From contig NZ_SSNZ01000001.1 in assembly GCF_004801375.1 (NCBI RefSeq), positions 868,001-932,000 of the forward strand: a stretch of 64,000 nucleotides of DNA, in the 5' to 3' direction. The first letter of the stretch is position 1, and every line of letters starts with the position of its first letter. Shown piece after piece: positions 7,698 to 15,625 of this stretch. The stretch is from Flavobacterium supellecticarium. GTDB lineage: Bacteria; Bacteroidota; Bacteroidia; Flavobacteriales; Flavobacteriaceae. The position numbers and the translations under genes were made by a program. The notes under the pieces are model-generated. The model was not told where the DNA came from. It searched no databases and saw nothing but the letters and a program-made list of their open reading frames with translations.

Positions 7698-9488
7698 ATG
7701 AGCGATATCACCAGAGGAGGTCAATTCCTTGTAAAAGAAACAAAATGTGAAGACATCTTCACGCCTGAGGATTTCTCAGAAGAGCAGTTAATGATGCGTG
7801 ACTCGGTTAAGGAGTTTGTCGATAAAGAATTATGGCCAAACAAGGACCGTTTTGAAAAGAAAGACTATGCTTTTACCGAAGAATGCATGCGTAAAGCCGG
7901 AGAACTGGGACTTTTAGGAGTTGCCGTTCCGGAAGCCTATGGCGGATTGGAAATGGGATTCGTATCGACTATGCTGGTATGTGATTATATTTCGGGTGCC
8001 ACCGGATCGTTCTCTACCGCATTTGGAGCACATACCGGAATCGGAACCATGCCTATCACCCTATACGGAACAGAAGAACAAAAGAAAAAATACGTACCAA
8101 AACTAGCGTCGGGTGAATGGTTTGGAGCCTACTGTTTAACAGAACCAGGAGCCGGATCGGATGCTAATTCCGGAAAAACCAAAGCCGTTTTATCGGAAGA
8201 TGGAAAAAGCTATAAAATCACCGGACAAAAAATGTGGATTTCCAATGCCGGTTTTTGTAGTGTTTTTATTGTATTCGCCCGAATTGAAGACGATAAAAAC
8301 ATCACCGGATTTATCGTAGAAAACGTACCGAATAACGGAATCACCCTTGGAGAAGAAGAACACAAATTGGGAATTCGCTCCTCTTCTACCCGTCAGGTAT
8401 TCTTTAACGATACCGTAGTCCCGGTAGAAAATATGTTGGCCGGACGTGGTGAAGGCTTTAAAATCGCAATGAATGCCCTAAACGTTGGTCGTATCAAATT
8501 GGCTGCCGCATGTTTGGATGCACAACGCAGAACGATTTCCGGAGCGGTAAAATATGCCAACGAACGCATTCAGTTTAATACACCAATTGCCAACTTTGGA
8601 GCGATACGTTCCAAATTAGCCGAAATGGCCGCTTCGTGTTATGCCGGAGAAAGTGCTTCGTATCGCGCTGCTAAAAGCATTGAAGATCGAATCAACGCCC
8701 GTATCGCCGAAGGTGCTTCCCATCAGGAAGCCGAGTTAAAAGGCGTGGAAGAATTCGCAATCGAATGTTCCATTCTGAAAGTAGCCGTATCGGAAGATAT
8801 GCAAAACTGTTCCGACGAAGGAATCCAAATCTTTGGAGGTATGGGATTCTCGGAAGACACTCCAATGGAAAGCGCCTGGCGTGATGCCCGTATTGCCCGT
8901 ATTTATGAAGGAACCAACGAGATTAACCGTATGCTATCCGTAGGAATGCTAATCAAAAAAGCAATGAAAGGTCATGTGGATTTATTAGGACCTGCTATGA
9001 AAGTAGCCGAAGAACTCATGGGCATTCCTTCTTTCGACACGCCGGATTATTCCGAATTATTCGCTGAAGAAAAAGAACTAATCGGAAAATTAAAAAAAGC
9101 GTTCCTGATGGTAGCCGGAAGTGCCGTACAAAAATACGGACCGGATCTGGACAAACACCAACAGTTATTAATGGCCGCTGCCGATATGCTGATTGAAATT
9201 TATGTAGCGGAAAGTGCCATCTTACGTACTGAAAAAACGGCCAAAGCCAAAGGTGCTGAAAATGTAAAAGAACAAATTGCGATGGCGCAGTTATATCTGT
9301 ACCATGCAGTGGATATCGTTACCCTTAAAGGAAAAGAAGGAATCGCTTCTTTTGCCGAAGGAGACGAGCAGCGTATGATGCTGATGGGACTACGTCGCTT
9401 TACAAAATATACAAATGTGCCAAATGTAGTGGCACTACGAGAAATTATTGCTGATAAATTGATAAAAGACAATCATTACTCTTATTAA
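7698..9488 (+). CDS. fadE: acyl-CoA dehydrogenase
   Basis: This 596-residue FAD enzyme performs the first oxidation of beta-oxidation. It has the three-domain acyl-CoA dehydrogenase fold: CLTEPGAGSDANSGKT and MWISNAGFCSVF are the substrate and flavin motifs, and IYEGTNEINRML carries the catalytic base Glu404. A C-terminal extension of about 150 residues beyond the minimal enzyme is found in the long class typified by Bacillus FadE (594 residues). It closes the fad operon. Electrons would go to an electron-transfer flavoprotein not encoded in this window. Confidence 0.94.
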   Translation: MSDITRGGQFLVKETKCEDIFTPEDFSEEQLMMRDSVKEFVDKELWPNKDRFEKKDYAFTEECMRKAGELGLLGVAVPEAYGGLEMGFVSTMLVCDYISGATGSFSTAFGAHTGIGTMPITLYGTEEQKKKYVPKLASGEWFGAYCLTEPGAGSDANSGKTKAVLSEDGKSYKITGQKMWISNAGFCSVFIVFARIEDDKNITGFIVENVPNNGITLGEEEHKLGIRSSSTRQVFFNDTVVPVENMLAGRGEGFKIAMNALNVGRIKLAAACLDAQRRTISGAVKYANERIQFNTPIANFGAIRSKLAEMAASCYAGESASYRAAKSIEDRINARIAEGASHQEAELKGVEEFAIECSILKVAVSEDMQNCSDEGIQIFGGMGFSEDTPMESAWRDARIARIYEGTNEINRMLSVGMLIKKAMKGHVDLLGPAMKVAEELMGIPSFDTPDYSELFAEEKELIGKLKKAFLMVAGSAVQKYGPDLDKHQQLLMAAADMLIEIYVAESAILRTEKTAKAKGAENVKEQIAMAQLYLYHAVDIVTLKGKEGIASFAEGDEQRMMLMGLRRFTKYTNVPNVVALREIIADKLIKDNHYSY

Positions 9489-9520
9489 TAAGCAATAACT
9501 ATTTTTGGTTTAGTTTGTTT

Positions 9521-9560
9521 AAAAAAGACCGCTTAACAGTAATGTCAGGCGGTTTTTTTA
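9521..9560 (+). terminator. intrinsic terminator of the fad operon
   Basis: A-run, stem ACCGC / GCGGT (9528-9532 with 9549-9553) and seven Ts, 40 bases after the fadE stop; the A- and T-runs can lengthen the stem. Confidence 0.8.
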
Positions 9561-9594
9561 TGCGGTTTACACCCCTATCGGATTAAAAAATCCT

Positions 9595-9602
9595 TAAATT
9601 TG
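9595..9602 (+). promoter_or_regulatory. -7 promoter element for sodC
   Basis: TAAATTTG matches the Bacteroidota -7 consensus, 15 bases before the sodC ATG. No TTG at the -33 position is evident. Confidence 0.5.
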
Positions 9603-9617
9603 ATAAAAACATAAATT

Positions 9618-10142
9618 ATGAAAAAAATACTACTGGTTGCTATGGGACTAAGCGCACTCCTAACTGGGTGTAAAACCAAAACCGAATCGAAAATAAACGA
9701 GTTGAAAATTGCTTTAGAACCCAAAAGCAATACCAAAACCGAAGGAATGGTAACCTTTTCCGAAAAAGACGGCAAAGTAACTTTTACAGCTGCTATTTCC
9801 GGATTAACACCGGGCGTACATGCCATCCATATCCATGAAAAAGCGGATTGTTCTTCTGCCGATGCCACTTCTGCCGGTGGCCACTGGAATCCAACGTTTA
9901 AAAAACACGGTAAATGGGGCCAGGGCGAATACCATAAAGGTGATATCGGTAATTTTACAGCCGATGCGAAAGGAAATGGAAAAATCTCACTTACCACAGA
10001 CGAATGGTGTATTGGATGTGGCGATGCGACGAAAGACGTTCTTGGAAAAGCAATCATCGTTCATCAGGGAGCGGATGATTTTGTAACACAACCAACCGGT
10101 AATGCCGGCGGACGTGTGGCCTGTACGGCAATTATCCGTTAA
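9618..10142 (+). CDS. sodC: superoxide dismutase [Cu-Zn], lipoprotein
   Basis: A 174-residue exported enzyme that dismutates superoxide outside the cytoplasm. The N-terminus is a lipoprotein signal (LLVAMGLSALLTGC, lipobox Cys18). Copper and zinc ligands are all visible: HAIHIHEKADC, GGHWNPTFKKHG, EYHKGDIGNF and IIVHQGADDF; the two disulfide cysteines are in EKADC and RVACTAII. An extra pair WCIGCGDATK is not typical of the family. It is a single-gene unit with its own promoter and terminator. Confidence 0.94.
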   Translation: MKKILLVAMGLSALLTGCKTKTESKINELKIALEPKSNTKTEGMVTFSEKDGKVTFTAAISGLTPGVHAIHIHEKADCSSADATSAGGHWNPTFKKHGKWGQGEYHKGDIGNFTADAKGNGKISLTTDEWCIGCGDATKDVLGKAIIVHQGADDFVTQPTGNAGGRVACTAIIR

Positions 10143-10145
10143 AAA

Positions 10146-10196
10146 ATAATCCGGAAGCCTTTCGAAATTCAAAAATGCTTCCGGGTACTATTTTTT
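10146..10196 (+). terminator. terminator of sodC
   Basis: Perfect 8-bp stem CCGGAAGC / GCTTCCGG (10151-10158 with 10177-10184), 18-base loop, followed by TACTATTTTTT. Confidence 0.7.
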
Positions 10197-10214
10197 AAAA
10201 ACTTATTGACATCA

Positions 10215-10246
10215 TTGTTATCCGACAAATAAAAAAAGTAGCTTTG
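10215..10246 (+). promoter_or_regulatory. promoter of the LETM1-like gene
   Basis: TTG at 10215-10217, 21-base spacer and TAGCTTTG at 10239-10246 fit the Bacteroidota promoter. The start codon is 17 bases downstream. Confidence 0.65.
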
Positions 10247-10263
10247 TGGAATAATTTCAGACC

Positions 10264-11463
10264 ATGATTAACCCTTCAATTAACGGTTGGATAGATAAGT
10301 TTTTTATTAAGCAAGATCCTTTGCCGTTACCTGTTGTGGTATACCCCAAAGAATTCTATAACAGCGTTCGTAAAACCGGATTTATTTACGGTCATGTGGT
10401 CAATTTTGTGACCGACAAACCCATTGAAACCAAAGGCTGGACTTCGGAAGAACTGACCAAAGTTGCACTATTAAACAGTCTCTATGGTGTTTATGGTCTG
10501 ATTACCCATGACTCCGATCCCAAGATATTTATCCAAAAAGCCATTATTTTTTACAACCAGATGAATCCGGAAGGGTTTAACCTGCTCAAAAAGATGCTAC
10601 CGAGTTCCATGCCGAGCAACGAACTGGAGAAGATGATCAGTGAGAGGGTACGCACCAACGATAACATCATCAGTAAAAATTTCTCCCATATCCTGACCAA
10701 TGCCTTGCTCTTTATGGACGTACTGGCTTTTCGTCAATACCTGTTGCATGGGGAAATCCCGAATAATTATCTTAAAAAACTGGAAGAAACCATTGTAAAC
10801 CTTGTGACTTTGGCGTTAAATACCAAAACCAACAAATCGAATTACGATGATTTACTGATCAAGTTGTTTGAATCTTCTGTACGTTTTACCAAGTTTAACA
10901 CCCTGAGTATTCAGGACATACAAATGCTTGAGCTGGACTATTTCAGTTCGCCACTGGAAAAAAACTATTTGTTGGATATTACCGGTATGGCGTTGTGGAG
11001 TGATGCCGTTCTCGAAGAATCGGAAACCCGGTTTATGTACAACCTCGCGGAACAATTACAAATCGATCGGGAATATGCGGTTGAAAGTATTTGTGCCATC
11101 GATGAGTTCATCATGAAATACCAGAAGGAAATTCCGTATTTCCGTTATTCCAATCCGGTAAAGCATTTTTATGATCAAGCGACACAAAATGTAATTGTCC
11201 TGATTACGCGCAATAAAAACCGTCTTTTAAAGGAGATCAGCGAAAGCGGAGAATTAATGGTATTACTGGCCAAATCGACGCACAAAGACCTCGATCCGAA
11301 GGAAAAGAAAAAAATGAAAAAGCAATTACTGGATATTTGTAAAACGATTCCATCACTAACAATTTTCCTTTTGCCGGGTGGTAGTTTGCTTCTTCCTATC
11401 CTGATCAAATTTATTCCGAAATTATTGCCTTCGGCTTTTAACGAAAATCTGGATATTGAATAA
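10264..11463 (+). CDS. LETM1-related biofilm-associated-type protein
   Basis: A 399-residue protein without a signal peptide or clear known enzyme motif. The first ~320 residues are mainly helical. The C-terminus (HKDLDPKEKKKMKKQLLDICKTIPSLTIFLLPGGSLLLPILIKFIPKLLPSAF) resembles the LETM1 core: a basic helix, then a hydrophobic stretch with IP and LPGG turns. Flavobacterial proteins of this build are carried as LETM1-related biofilm-associated proteins. Mitochondrial LETM1 acts in K+/H+ or Ca2+ exchange; whether this protein touches ions is unknown. It is a single-gene unit convergent with the carbonic anhydrase genes. Confidence 0.8.
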   Translation: MINPSINGWIDKFFIKQDPLPLPVVVYPKEFYNSVRKTGFIYGHVVNFVTDKPIETKGWTSEELTKVALLNSLYGVYGLITHDSDPKIFIQKAIIFYNQMNPEGFNLLKKMLPSSMPSNELEKMISERVRTNDNIISKNFSHILTNALLFMDVLAFRQYLLHGEIPNNYLKKLEETIVNLVTLALNTKTNKSNYDDLLIKLFESSVRFTKFNTLSIQDIQMLELDYFSSPLEKNYLLDITGMALWSDAVLEESETRFMYNLAEQLQIDREYAVESICAIDEFIMKYQKEIPYFRYSNPVKHFYDQATQNVIVLITRNKNRLLKEISESGELMVLLAKSTHKDLDPKEKKKMKKQLLDICKTIPSLTIFLLPGGSLLLPILIKFIPKLLPSAFNENLDIE

Positions 11464-11472
11464 TTAAATTTT

Positions 11473-11488
11473 AAAACCTGTCAGGTTT
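11473..11488. repeat. AACCTG...CAGGTT palindrome
   Basis: AAACCTG-T-CAGGTTT is a 15-base near-perfect dyad after the LETM1-like gene. The same outer arms recur in the hairpins at 43189-43222 and 52850-52876. Confidence 0.6.
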
Positions 11489-11495
11489 AGCAAAT

Positions 11496-11526
11496 AAAAA
11501 AAGGCTGTCTTCCGACAGCCTTTTTT
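11496..11526. terminator. bidirectional terminator
   Basis: A-run, 8-bp stem AGGCTGTC / GACAGCCT with TTCC loop, T-run. It serves the convergent LETM1-like and carbonic anhydrase genes; the T-run reaches into the last codons of the latter. Confidence 0.9.
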
Positions 11527-12160
11527 ACAAATCCAATTGGTATATTTCATCTAAGTCTTTATCGGAACTTAAATTGACTTTTAAATCGGTAATATAACCA
11601 GACCGTAACCCGTAAACCCAACCGTGCAAATGCAGCTCCTGTTCCTCTTTCCAGGCCGCCTGCACAATGGAGGTTTTGGCCAGGTCATATACCTGTTCGG
11701 TTACATTTAATTCGACAAAACGGTTAAATTTATCATTCTCGTCAGGAATCGCATCGAGTTCTTTTTTATGGAGACGGTATACATCTTTAATATGTCGAAT
11801 CCAATTGTCGATAATCCCGATCGAACTGTTGGTCATCGCGGCTTTAATACCACCACAACCATAATGTCCGCATACAATAATATGTTTGACTTTTAGCGCG
11901 TTCACGGCATAGTCGAGTACGCTCAACATATTCATATCGGAATGGACGACCATATTGGCAATGTTCCGGTGTACAAACACTTCACCCGGTTGCGCGCCAA
12001 TAATTTCATTTGCCGGAACACGGCTGTCGGAACAACCGATCCACAATAATGGTGGTTTCTGACTTTGGGATAACCGAATAAAATAATCCGGATCGTCACT
12101 TAACTTCGATTCGACCCATTTTTCATTATTTTCGATTAACTTTTTATAAAACTCACTCAT
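11525..12160 (-). CDS. can: beta-carbonic anhydrase (Can type)
   Basis: A 211-residue zinc enzyme for reversible hydration of CO2. Zinc ligands Cys43, His99 and Cys102 are in WIGCSDSRVPA and CGHYGCGGIKAA, and the Asp45/Arg47 dyad is intact. Length and sequence are those of the E. coli Can group. It is the last gene of a carbonic anhydrase - carbonic anhydrase - SulP series; 32 bases separate it from the upstream paralogue, so the two are probably cotranscribed. Confidence 0.95.
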   Translation of the reverse strand: MSEFYKKLIENNEKWVESKLSDDPDYFIRLSQSQKPPLLWIGCSDSRVPANEIIGAQPGEVFVHRNIANMVVHSDMNMLSVLDYAVNALKVKHIIVCGHYGCGGIKAAMTNSSIGIIDNWIRHIKDVYRLHKKELDAIPDENDKFNRFVELNVTEQVYDLAKTSIVQAAWKEEQELHLHGWVYGLRSGYITDLKVNLSSDKDLDEIYQLDL

Positions 12161-12192
12161 TATGATCTGTATTTCCGGAAACGAATTCTTTT

Positions 12193-12831
12193 TTAGTCGT
12201 GCAAAATTTCTTTCATAAACTGAACTTCACCGGTTTCGATATCATAGTAGGCACCGGCAATTCCAATCTGTCCTGATTCGAAAAGTTCGCGTAATACATC
12301 GCTTCTGTCCAAAATCTCATCCATAGTATGGATTACGTTATGTTGTGCAACAGCACTTACCAAAGTCGGATCGGTTGGATCAACTCCCGGCATTTCGGCT
12401 TTTACTTCATCAACCGAAACCTGTACTTTACTTAAAAGGTTTGTCAGATGTCCTAATTCGGCACCCTGACATGCTCCTTTAATTGCCCCACATTTGCTGT
12501 GTCCTAAAACAACGATTAGTTTGGTACCGGCCAGTTTACAAGCAAACTCCATACTTCCCAAAATATCGTCATTTAAAATATTTCCGGCGATTCTTGCACT
12601 GAAAATATCTCCTAATCCCTGATCAAAAATCAATTCGGCTGAAGTACGGCTATCAATACAACTTAAAACGATGGCAAAAGGAAACTGACCGTCTTTGGTG
12701 TCATTTACCTGTTCCAATAAATTTCGGTTCATCTTTAAATTGTTTACAAATCGCGCGTTACCTTCTTTTAAAAACTGAAGTGCTTTTGCTGGTGTTACTG
12801 TAGCTTGTGTTTCTGCTGTATGTGCTTTCAT
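12193..12831 (-). CDS. beta-carbonic anhydrase, second paralogue
   Basis: A 212-residue beta-carbonic anhydrase of another subgroup than its neighbour. Zinc ligands are Cys58, His111 and Cys114 (LSCIDSRTSAELIFDQG, VVLGHSKCGAIKGA) with Asp60/Arg62. The N-terminal 20 residues (MKAHTAETQATVTPAKALQF) look cytoplasmic. This subgroup is often found next to SulP transporters, as here, where the SulP gene ends 133 bases upstream. It would convert bicarbonate and CO2 at the site of transport. Confidence 0.94.
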   Translation of the reverse strand: MKAHTAETQATVTPAKALQFLKEGNARFVNNLKMNRNLLEQVNDTKDGQFPFAIVLSCIDSRTSAELIFDQGLGDIFSARIAGNILNDDILGSMEFACKLAGTKLIVVLGHSKCGAIKGACQGAELGHLTNLLSKVQVSVDEVKAEMPGVDPTDPTLVSAVAQHNVIHTMDEILDRSDVLRELFESGQIGIAGAYYDIETGEVQFMKEILHD

Positions 12832-12964
12832 TTTTATACTTTTTGGAAGCGTTTTTGATTAGAACCTACTTAAAAGTAAGCATTTAATGGTTTAAAATTA
12901 CTCATTAATCCAGAAATGGCTCTAATTTTTCGCTTATTTATTATTAGTTACTTTTTTAATTTAC

Positions 12965-14563
12965 TTATTTTGAATGTTCTACAAATACGTTCTTCTTATC
13001 CGAACAGGTATTTTCCAGTTCATATTCGTCTTTAAAACCAACCAAATGAACTTCGATATTGTCTTCTACAGCGCGGATCGCTTTAAACTCTTTGATCAAA
13101 TCCTGAACGTCATGCGCGATATAAACCGTATCGGATGCATTAATGATCACTTTCGAATTTTCCGGGATTTCGTTTAATGTATTTTTGATAGCGGCTTTGT
13201 TCAGGAACGAAACCTCCTGTGCCAGGTCGATATGAATGATATCACCATCGTGGTATTCCTCTTTACGGAAATTGTAGGCTCTTTTATGATTTCCACGCAA
13301 TACGGCAAATACACTGATTACAATTCCCAACAACACCCCTTTTAGAAGATCGGTAAAAACAACCCCTAATAAAGTCGCAATAAACGGAACGAACTGGTAT
13401 TTTCCTTTATGCCAGAAATGCATAATTACCGCTGGTCTAGCCAATTTATAACCTACCAGTAATAAAACGGCCGCTAAAGTAGCCAAAGGAATTTTGTTTA
13501 ATAGAAACGGAATACTTACTACACTGATCAATAGTAAAAATCCGTGGATAATCGACGACATTTTAGATTGTGCCCCCGCATTGGCATTGGCAGACGAACG
13601 TACCACTACCGATGTCATAGGCAGACCACCTAATAACGAACTCACCATGTTCCCAACTCCCTGTGCTTTTAATTCCACATTGGTATTGGTAAATCGTTTG
13701 TGCACATCCATACGGTCGGCAGCTTCGATACACAATAAGGTTTCAATAGAGGCTACGATGGCGATTGTAAAGGCTACCATCCATACTTTCGGATTCGTAA
13801 TAGCGGCAAAATCCGGTAATACGATAATTTCTTTTACATCGTCAAAAGAAGACATCACCGGTAACGCTACCAAGTGCTCTTTTGCAATAGCCAGCGAACT
13901 CCCTGTTTGTAAAAATATCTCGTTGATCAATATTCCTAAAATAACCGCCACTAAAGCGCCCGGAACCAGTTTGATTCTTTTTAGGAAACCGACTTTATCC
14001 CAAGAGATCAAAATCGCCATCGATATAAGCGTAATGATCACTGACCCCATGTTGATATAATCCAGAGCACCTAAAAGCGATGAAAACGTATTTCCGCCTT
14101 CCATTTGCACAAACGCCTGATCCCCTTCGAAATCTCTGTCGTAACCAACAGCGTGCGGAATTTGTTTTAATATGATGATCACTCCGATACCGGCCAACAT
14201 TCCTTCAATAACATTGGTTGGGAAATAGTTGGAAATACTTCCGGCTTTAATAAACCCTAAGATGATCTGGATTAATCCGGCCAGAAACACGGCCAGTAAA
14301 AATACGTCGAACGCGTTCAGGTCGGTGATGGCTGTCAGTACAATAGCTGTTAACCCGGCAGCCGGACCCGAAACACTAATATGCGATTGGCTTAAATAAC
14401 CTACAATGATACCCCCGACAACTCCGGCGATAATTCCTGAAAATAATGGTGCACCCGATGCCATGGCTATACCAAGACACAACGGTAACGCAACCAAAAA
14501 TACTACTAAACCCGAAGCAAAGTCAGCCTTCAGGTTAGCAAAAAGATTGATTTTTTTTGTCAT
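12965..14563 (-). CDS. SulP family anion (probably bicarbonate) transporter
   Basis: A 532-residue inner-membrane transporter with about 12-14 membrane segments, the SulP core (SGPAAGLTAIV, MTSVVVRSSANANAGAQSKMSSIIHG) and a C-terminal STAS domain (~430-525). ATG at 14563 is chosen over a TTG seven codons upstream because the protein then begins MTKKINLFANLKADFASG as relatives do. Two carbonic anhydrase genes directly downstream suggest bicarbonate as substrate, which is inference; sulfate is the alternative. The leader holds a 7-bp hairpin, TAAGCGT / ACGCTTA (14593-14613). Confidence 0.92.
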   Translation of the reverse strand: MTKKINLFANLKADFASGLVVFLVALPLCLGIAMASGAPLFSGIIAGVVGGIIVGYLSQSHISVSGPAAGLTAIVLTAITDLNAFDVFLLAVFLAGLIQIILGFIKAGSISNYFPTNVIEGMLAGIGVIIILKQIPHAVGYDRDFEGDQAFVQMEGGNTFSSLLGALDYINMGSVIITLISMAILISWDKVGFLKRIKLVPGALVAVILGILINEIFLQTGSSLAIAKEHLVALPVMSSFDDVKEIIVLPDFAAITNPKVWMVAFTIAIVASIETLLCIEAADRMDVHKRFTNTNVELKAQGVGNMVSSLLGGLPMTSVVVRSSANANAGAQSKMSSIIHGFLLLISVVSIPFLLNKIPLATLAAVLLLVGYKLARPAVIMHFWHKGKYQFVPFIATLLGVVFTDLLKGVLLGIVISVFAVLRGNHKRAYNFRKEEYHDGDIIHIDLAQEVSFLNKAAIKNTLNEIPENSKVIINASDTVYIAHDVQDLIKEFKAIRAVEDNIEVHLVGFKDEYELENTCSDKKNVFVEHSK

Positions 14564-14643
14564 AACCGATAAAGTATAATACAATTAGATTGTAAGCGTG
14601 TAGCAGACGCTTAAATGGTGAACGTAATGTTCCTGTAATTGAA

Positions 14644-14931
14644 TTATACCTGTTCGGGAGGAGGAGAGAAGATTTCTCTGAAACGATTGTCGTGTTTCAG
14701 GGTGTTTTCAAAGGTAATAACCGCAGCGTTTTGTTTTGGAGCAAAGAAAACCGGCTCCTGGAATTCGAATTTCAGCTGTGCTTTGGTTTCTTTGATTTCT
14801 TTTACCGTTTCTTCTTCAGAAAGGCTATAAACCATAGACGTATCGGTATCGCTTTTCAGGAACCCAACAATGGTAGGAGTTGCCAGAAAAGTGATAAACA
14901 GAAATAATACTATTTTTACCAATACTTTCAT
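14644..14931 (-). CDS. small conserved membrane-anchored hypothetical protein
   Basis: A 95-residue protein with one N-terminal hydrophobic segment (LVKIVLFLFITFLATPTIVGFL), either an uncleaved anchor or a signal peptide, followed by an acidic, soluble tail ending in FSPPPEQV. I do not recognise a domain. It lies upstream of the SulP gene on the same strand (80 bases) and may be cotranscribed with the bicarbonate cluster, but the shared role is only positional. Confidence 0.72.
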   Translation of the reverse strand: MKVLVKIVLFLFITFLATPTIVGFLKSDTDTSMVYSLSEEETVKEIKETKAQLKFEFQEPVFFAPKQNAAVITFENTLKHDNRFREIFSPPPEQV

Positions 14932-14961
14932 GCCGCGAACTTACAAAAAAAATGATGTAAA

Positions 14962-15016
14962 AAAAGTTAAGTGAAAAACAATTAATATTTCTTTAATACT
15001 TTTTCACTTAACTTTT
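14962..15016 (-). terminator. terminator of dps, 17-bp perfect stem
   Basis: AAAAGTTAAGTGAAAAA (14962-14978) is exactly complementary to 15000-15016, with a 21-base loop. On the reverse strand the stem is followed by a T-run, 25 bases after the dps stop. Confidence 0.85.
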
Positions 15017-15040
15017 GAATTTTTATGAATTTTCAGTCTT

Positions 15041-15520
15041 TTAAATTTCTTCTTCCAACCAGGCTTTCATCATCCACATGGTTTTTTCCTGCTCTTTAAT
15101 AAAGTCACTCATCATAGAGTTGGTTCCTTCGTCATCAATTTCGGCCGATTGACTCAGGATTACCCGTTCAATTTTTAACAGGTCGGTTAACGAAGCGATA
15201 ATCAGGTGAACGGCTTCTTCGTCGTTGGAAATATTGCGACCAACTGGCAGTTTGTTATTTTTAATATAATCGTCAAAAGTATGCAGCGGCGTTGCTCCCA
15301 GGGTTAGCACACGTTCTGCAATCAAATCTACTTTTAACTGCGCATCGTTGTATAATTCTTCAAACTTTACATGTAAATCAAAAAAGCGCTTTCCTCTGAT
15401 GTTCCAGTGCAAACCTCTCAGATTTTGGTAATACACCTGAAAATTGGCTAATAAAATGTTTAATTCGGCTACTAAAACTTTTGTTTCTTTAACGGGTAAT
15501 CCAAGGCTGTTCGTTTTCAT
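15041..15520 (-). CDS. dps: Dps family DNA-protection ferritin
   Basis: A 159-residue four-helix miniferritin. It oxidises Fe(II) with hydrogen peroxide and stores the iron in a dodecamer. The intersubunit ferroxidase ligands can be read: His38 (RGLHWNIRG), His50 and Glu54 (FFDLHVKFEELYND), Asp65 and Glu69 (VDLIAERVLTLG). It is divergent from oxyR, its usual regulator. On its own strand TAAATTTG (15554-15547) gives a -7 box 27 bases before the start codon. Confidence 0.94.
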   Translation of the reverse strand: MKTNSLGLPVKETKVLVAELNILLANFQVYYQNLRGLHWNIRGKRFFDLHVKFEELYNDAQLKVDLIAERVLTLGATPLHTFDDYIKNNKLPVGRNISNDEEAVHLIIASLTDLLKIERVILSQSAEIDDEGTNSMMSDFIKEQEKTMWMMKAWLEEEI

Positions 15521-15546
15521 ATTACTTGTATTTAAAGATTATACTA

Positions 15547-15554
15547 CAAATTTA
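15547..15554 (-). promoter_or_regulatory. -7 promoter element of dps
   Basis: Reverse-strand TAAATTTG, matching TAnnTTTG. It lies in the 105-base dps/oxyR intergenic region where OxyR would be expected to bind. Confidence 0.5.
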
Positions 15555-15625
15555 ACCAAAAATAAGGCGGCGGACTATAATTATTATTGATACTTTTTAT
15601 ATTTTTATCGAAAATTTCTATAAAA

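Noticed and set aside
13494..14060. 188-codon forward frame opposite the SulP gene
   Set aside because: The reverse-strand SulP transporter explains the region; the forward product is a shadow.
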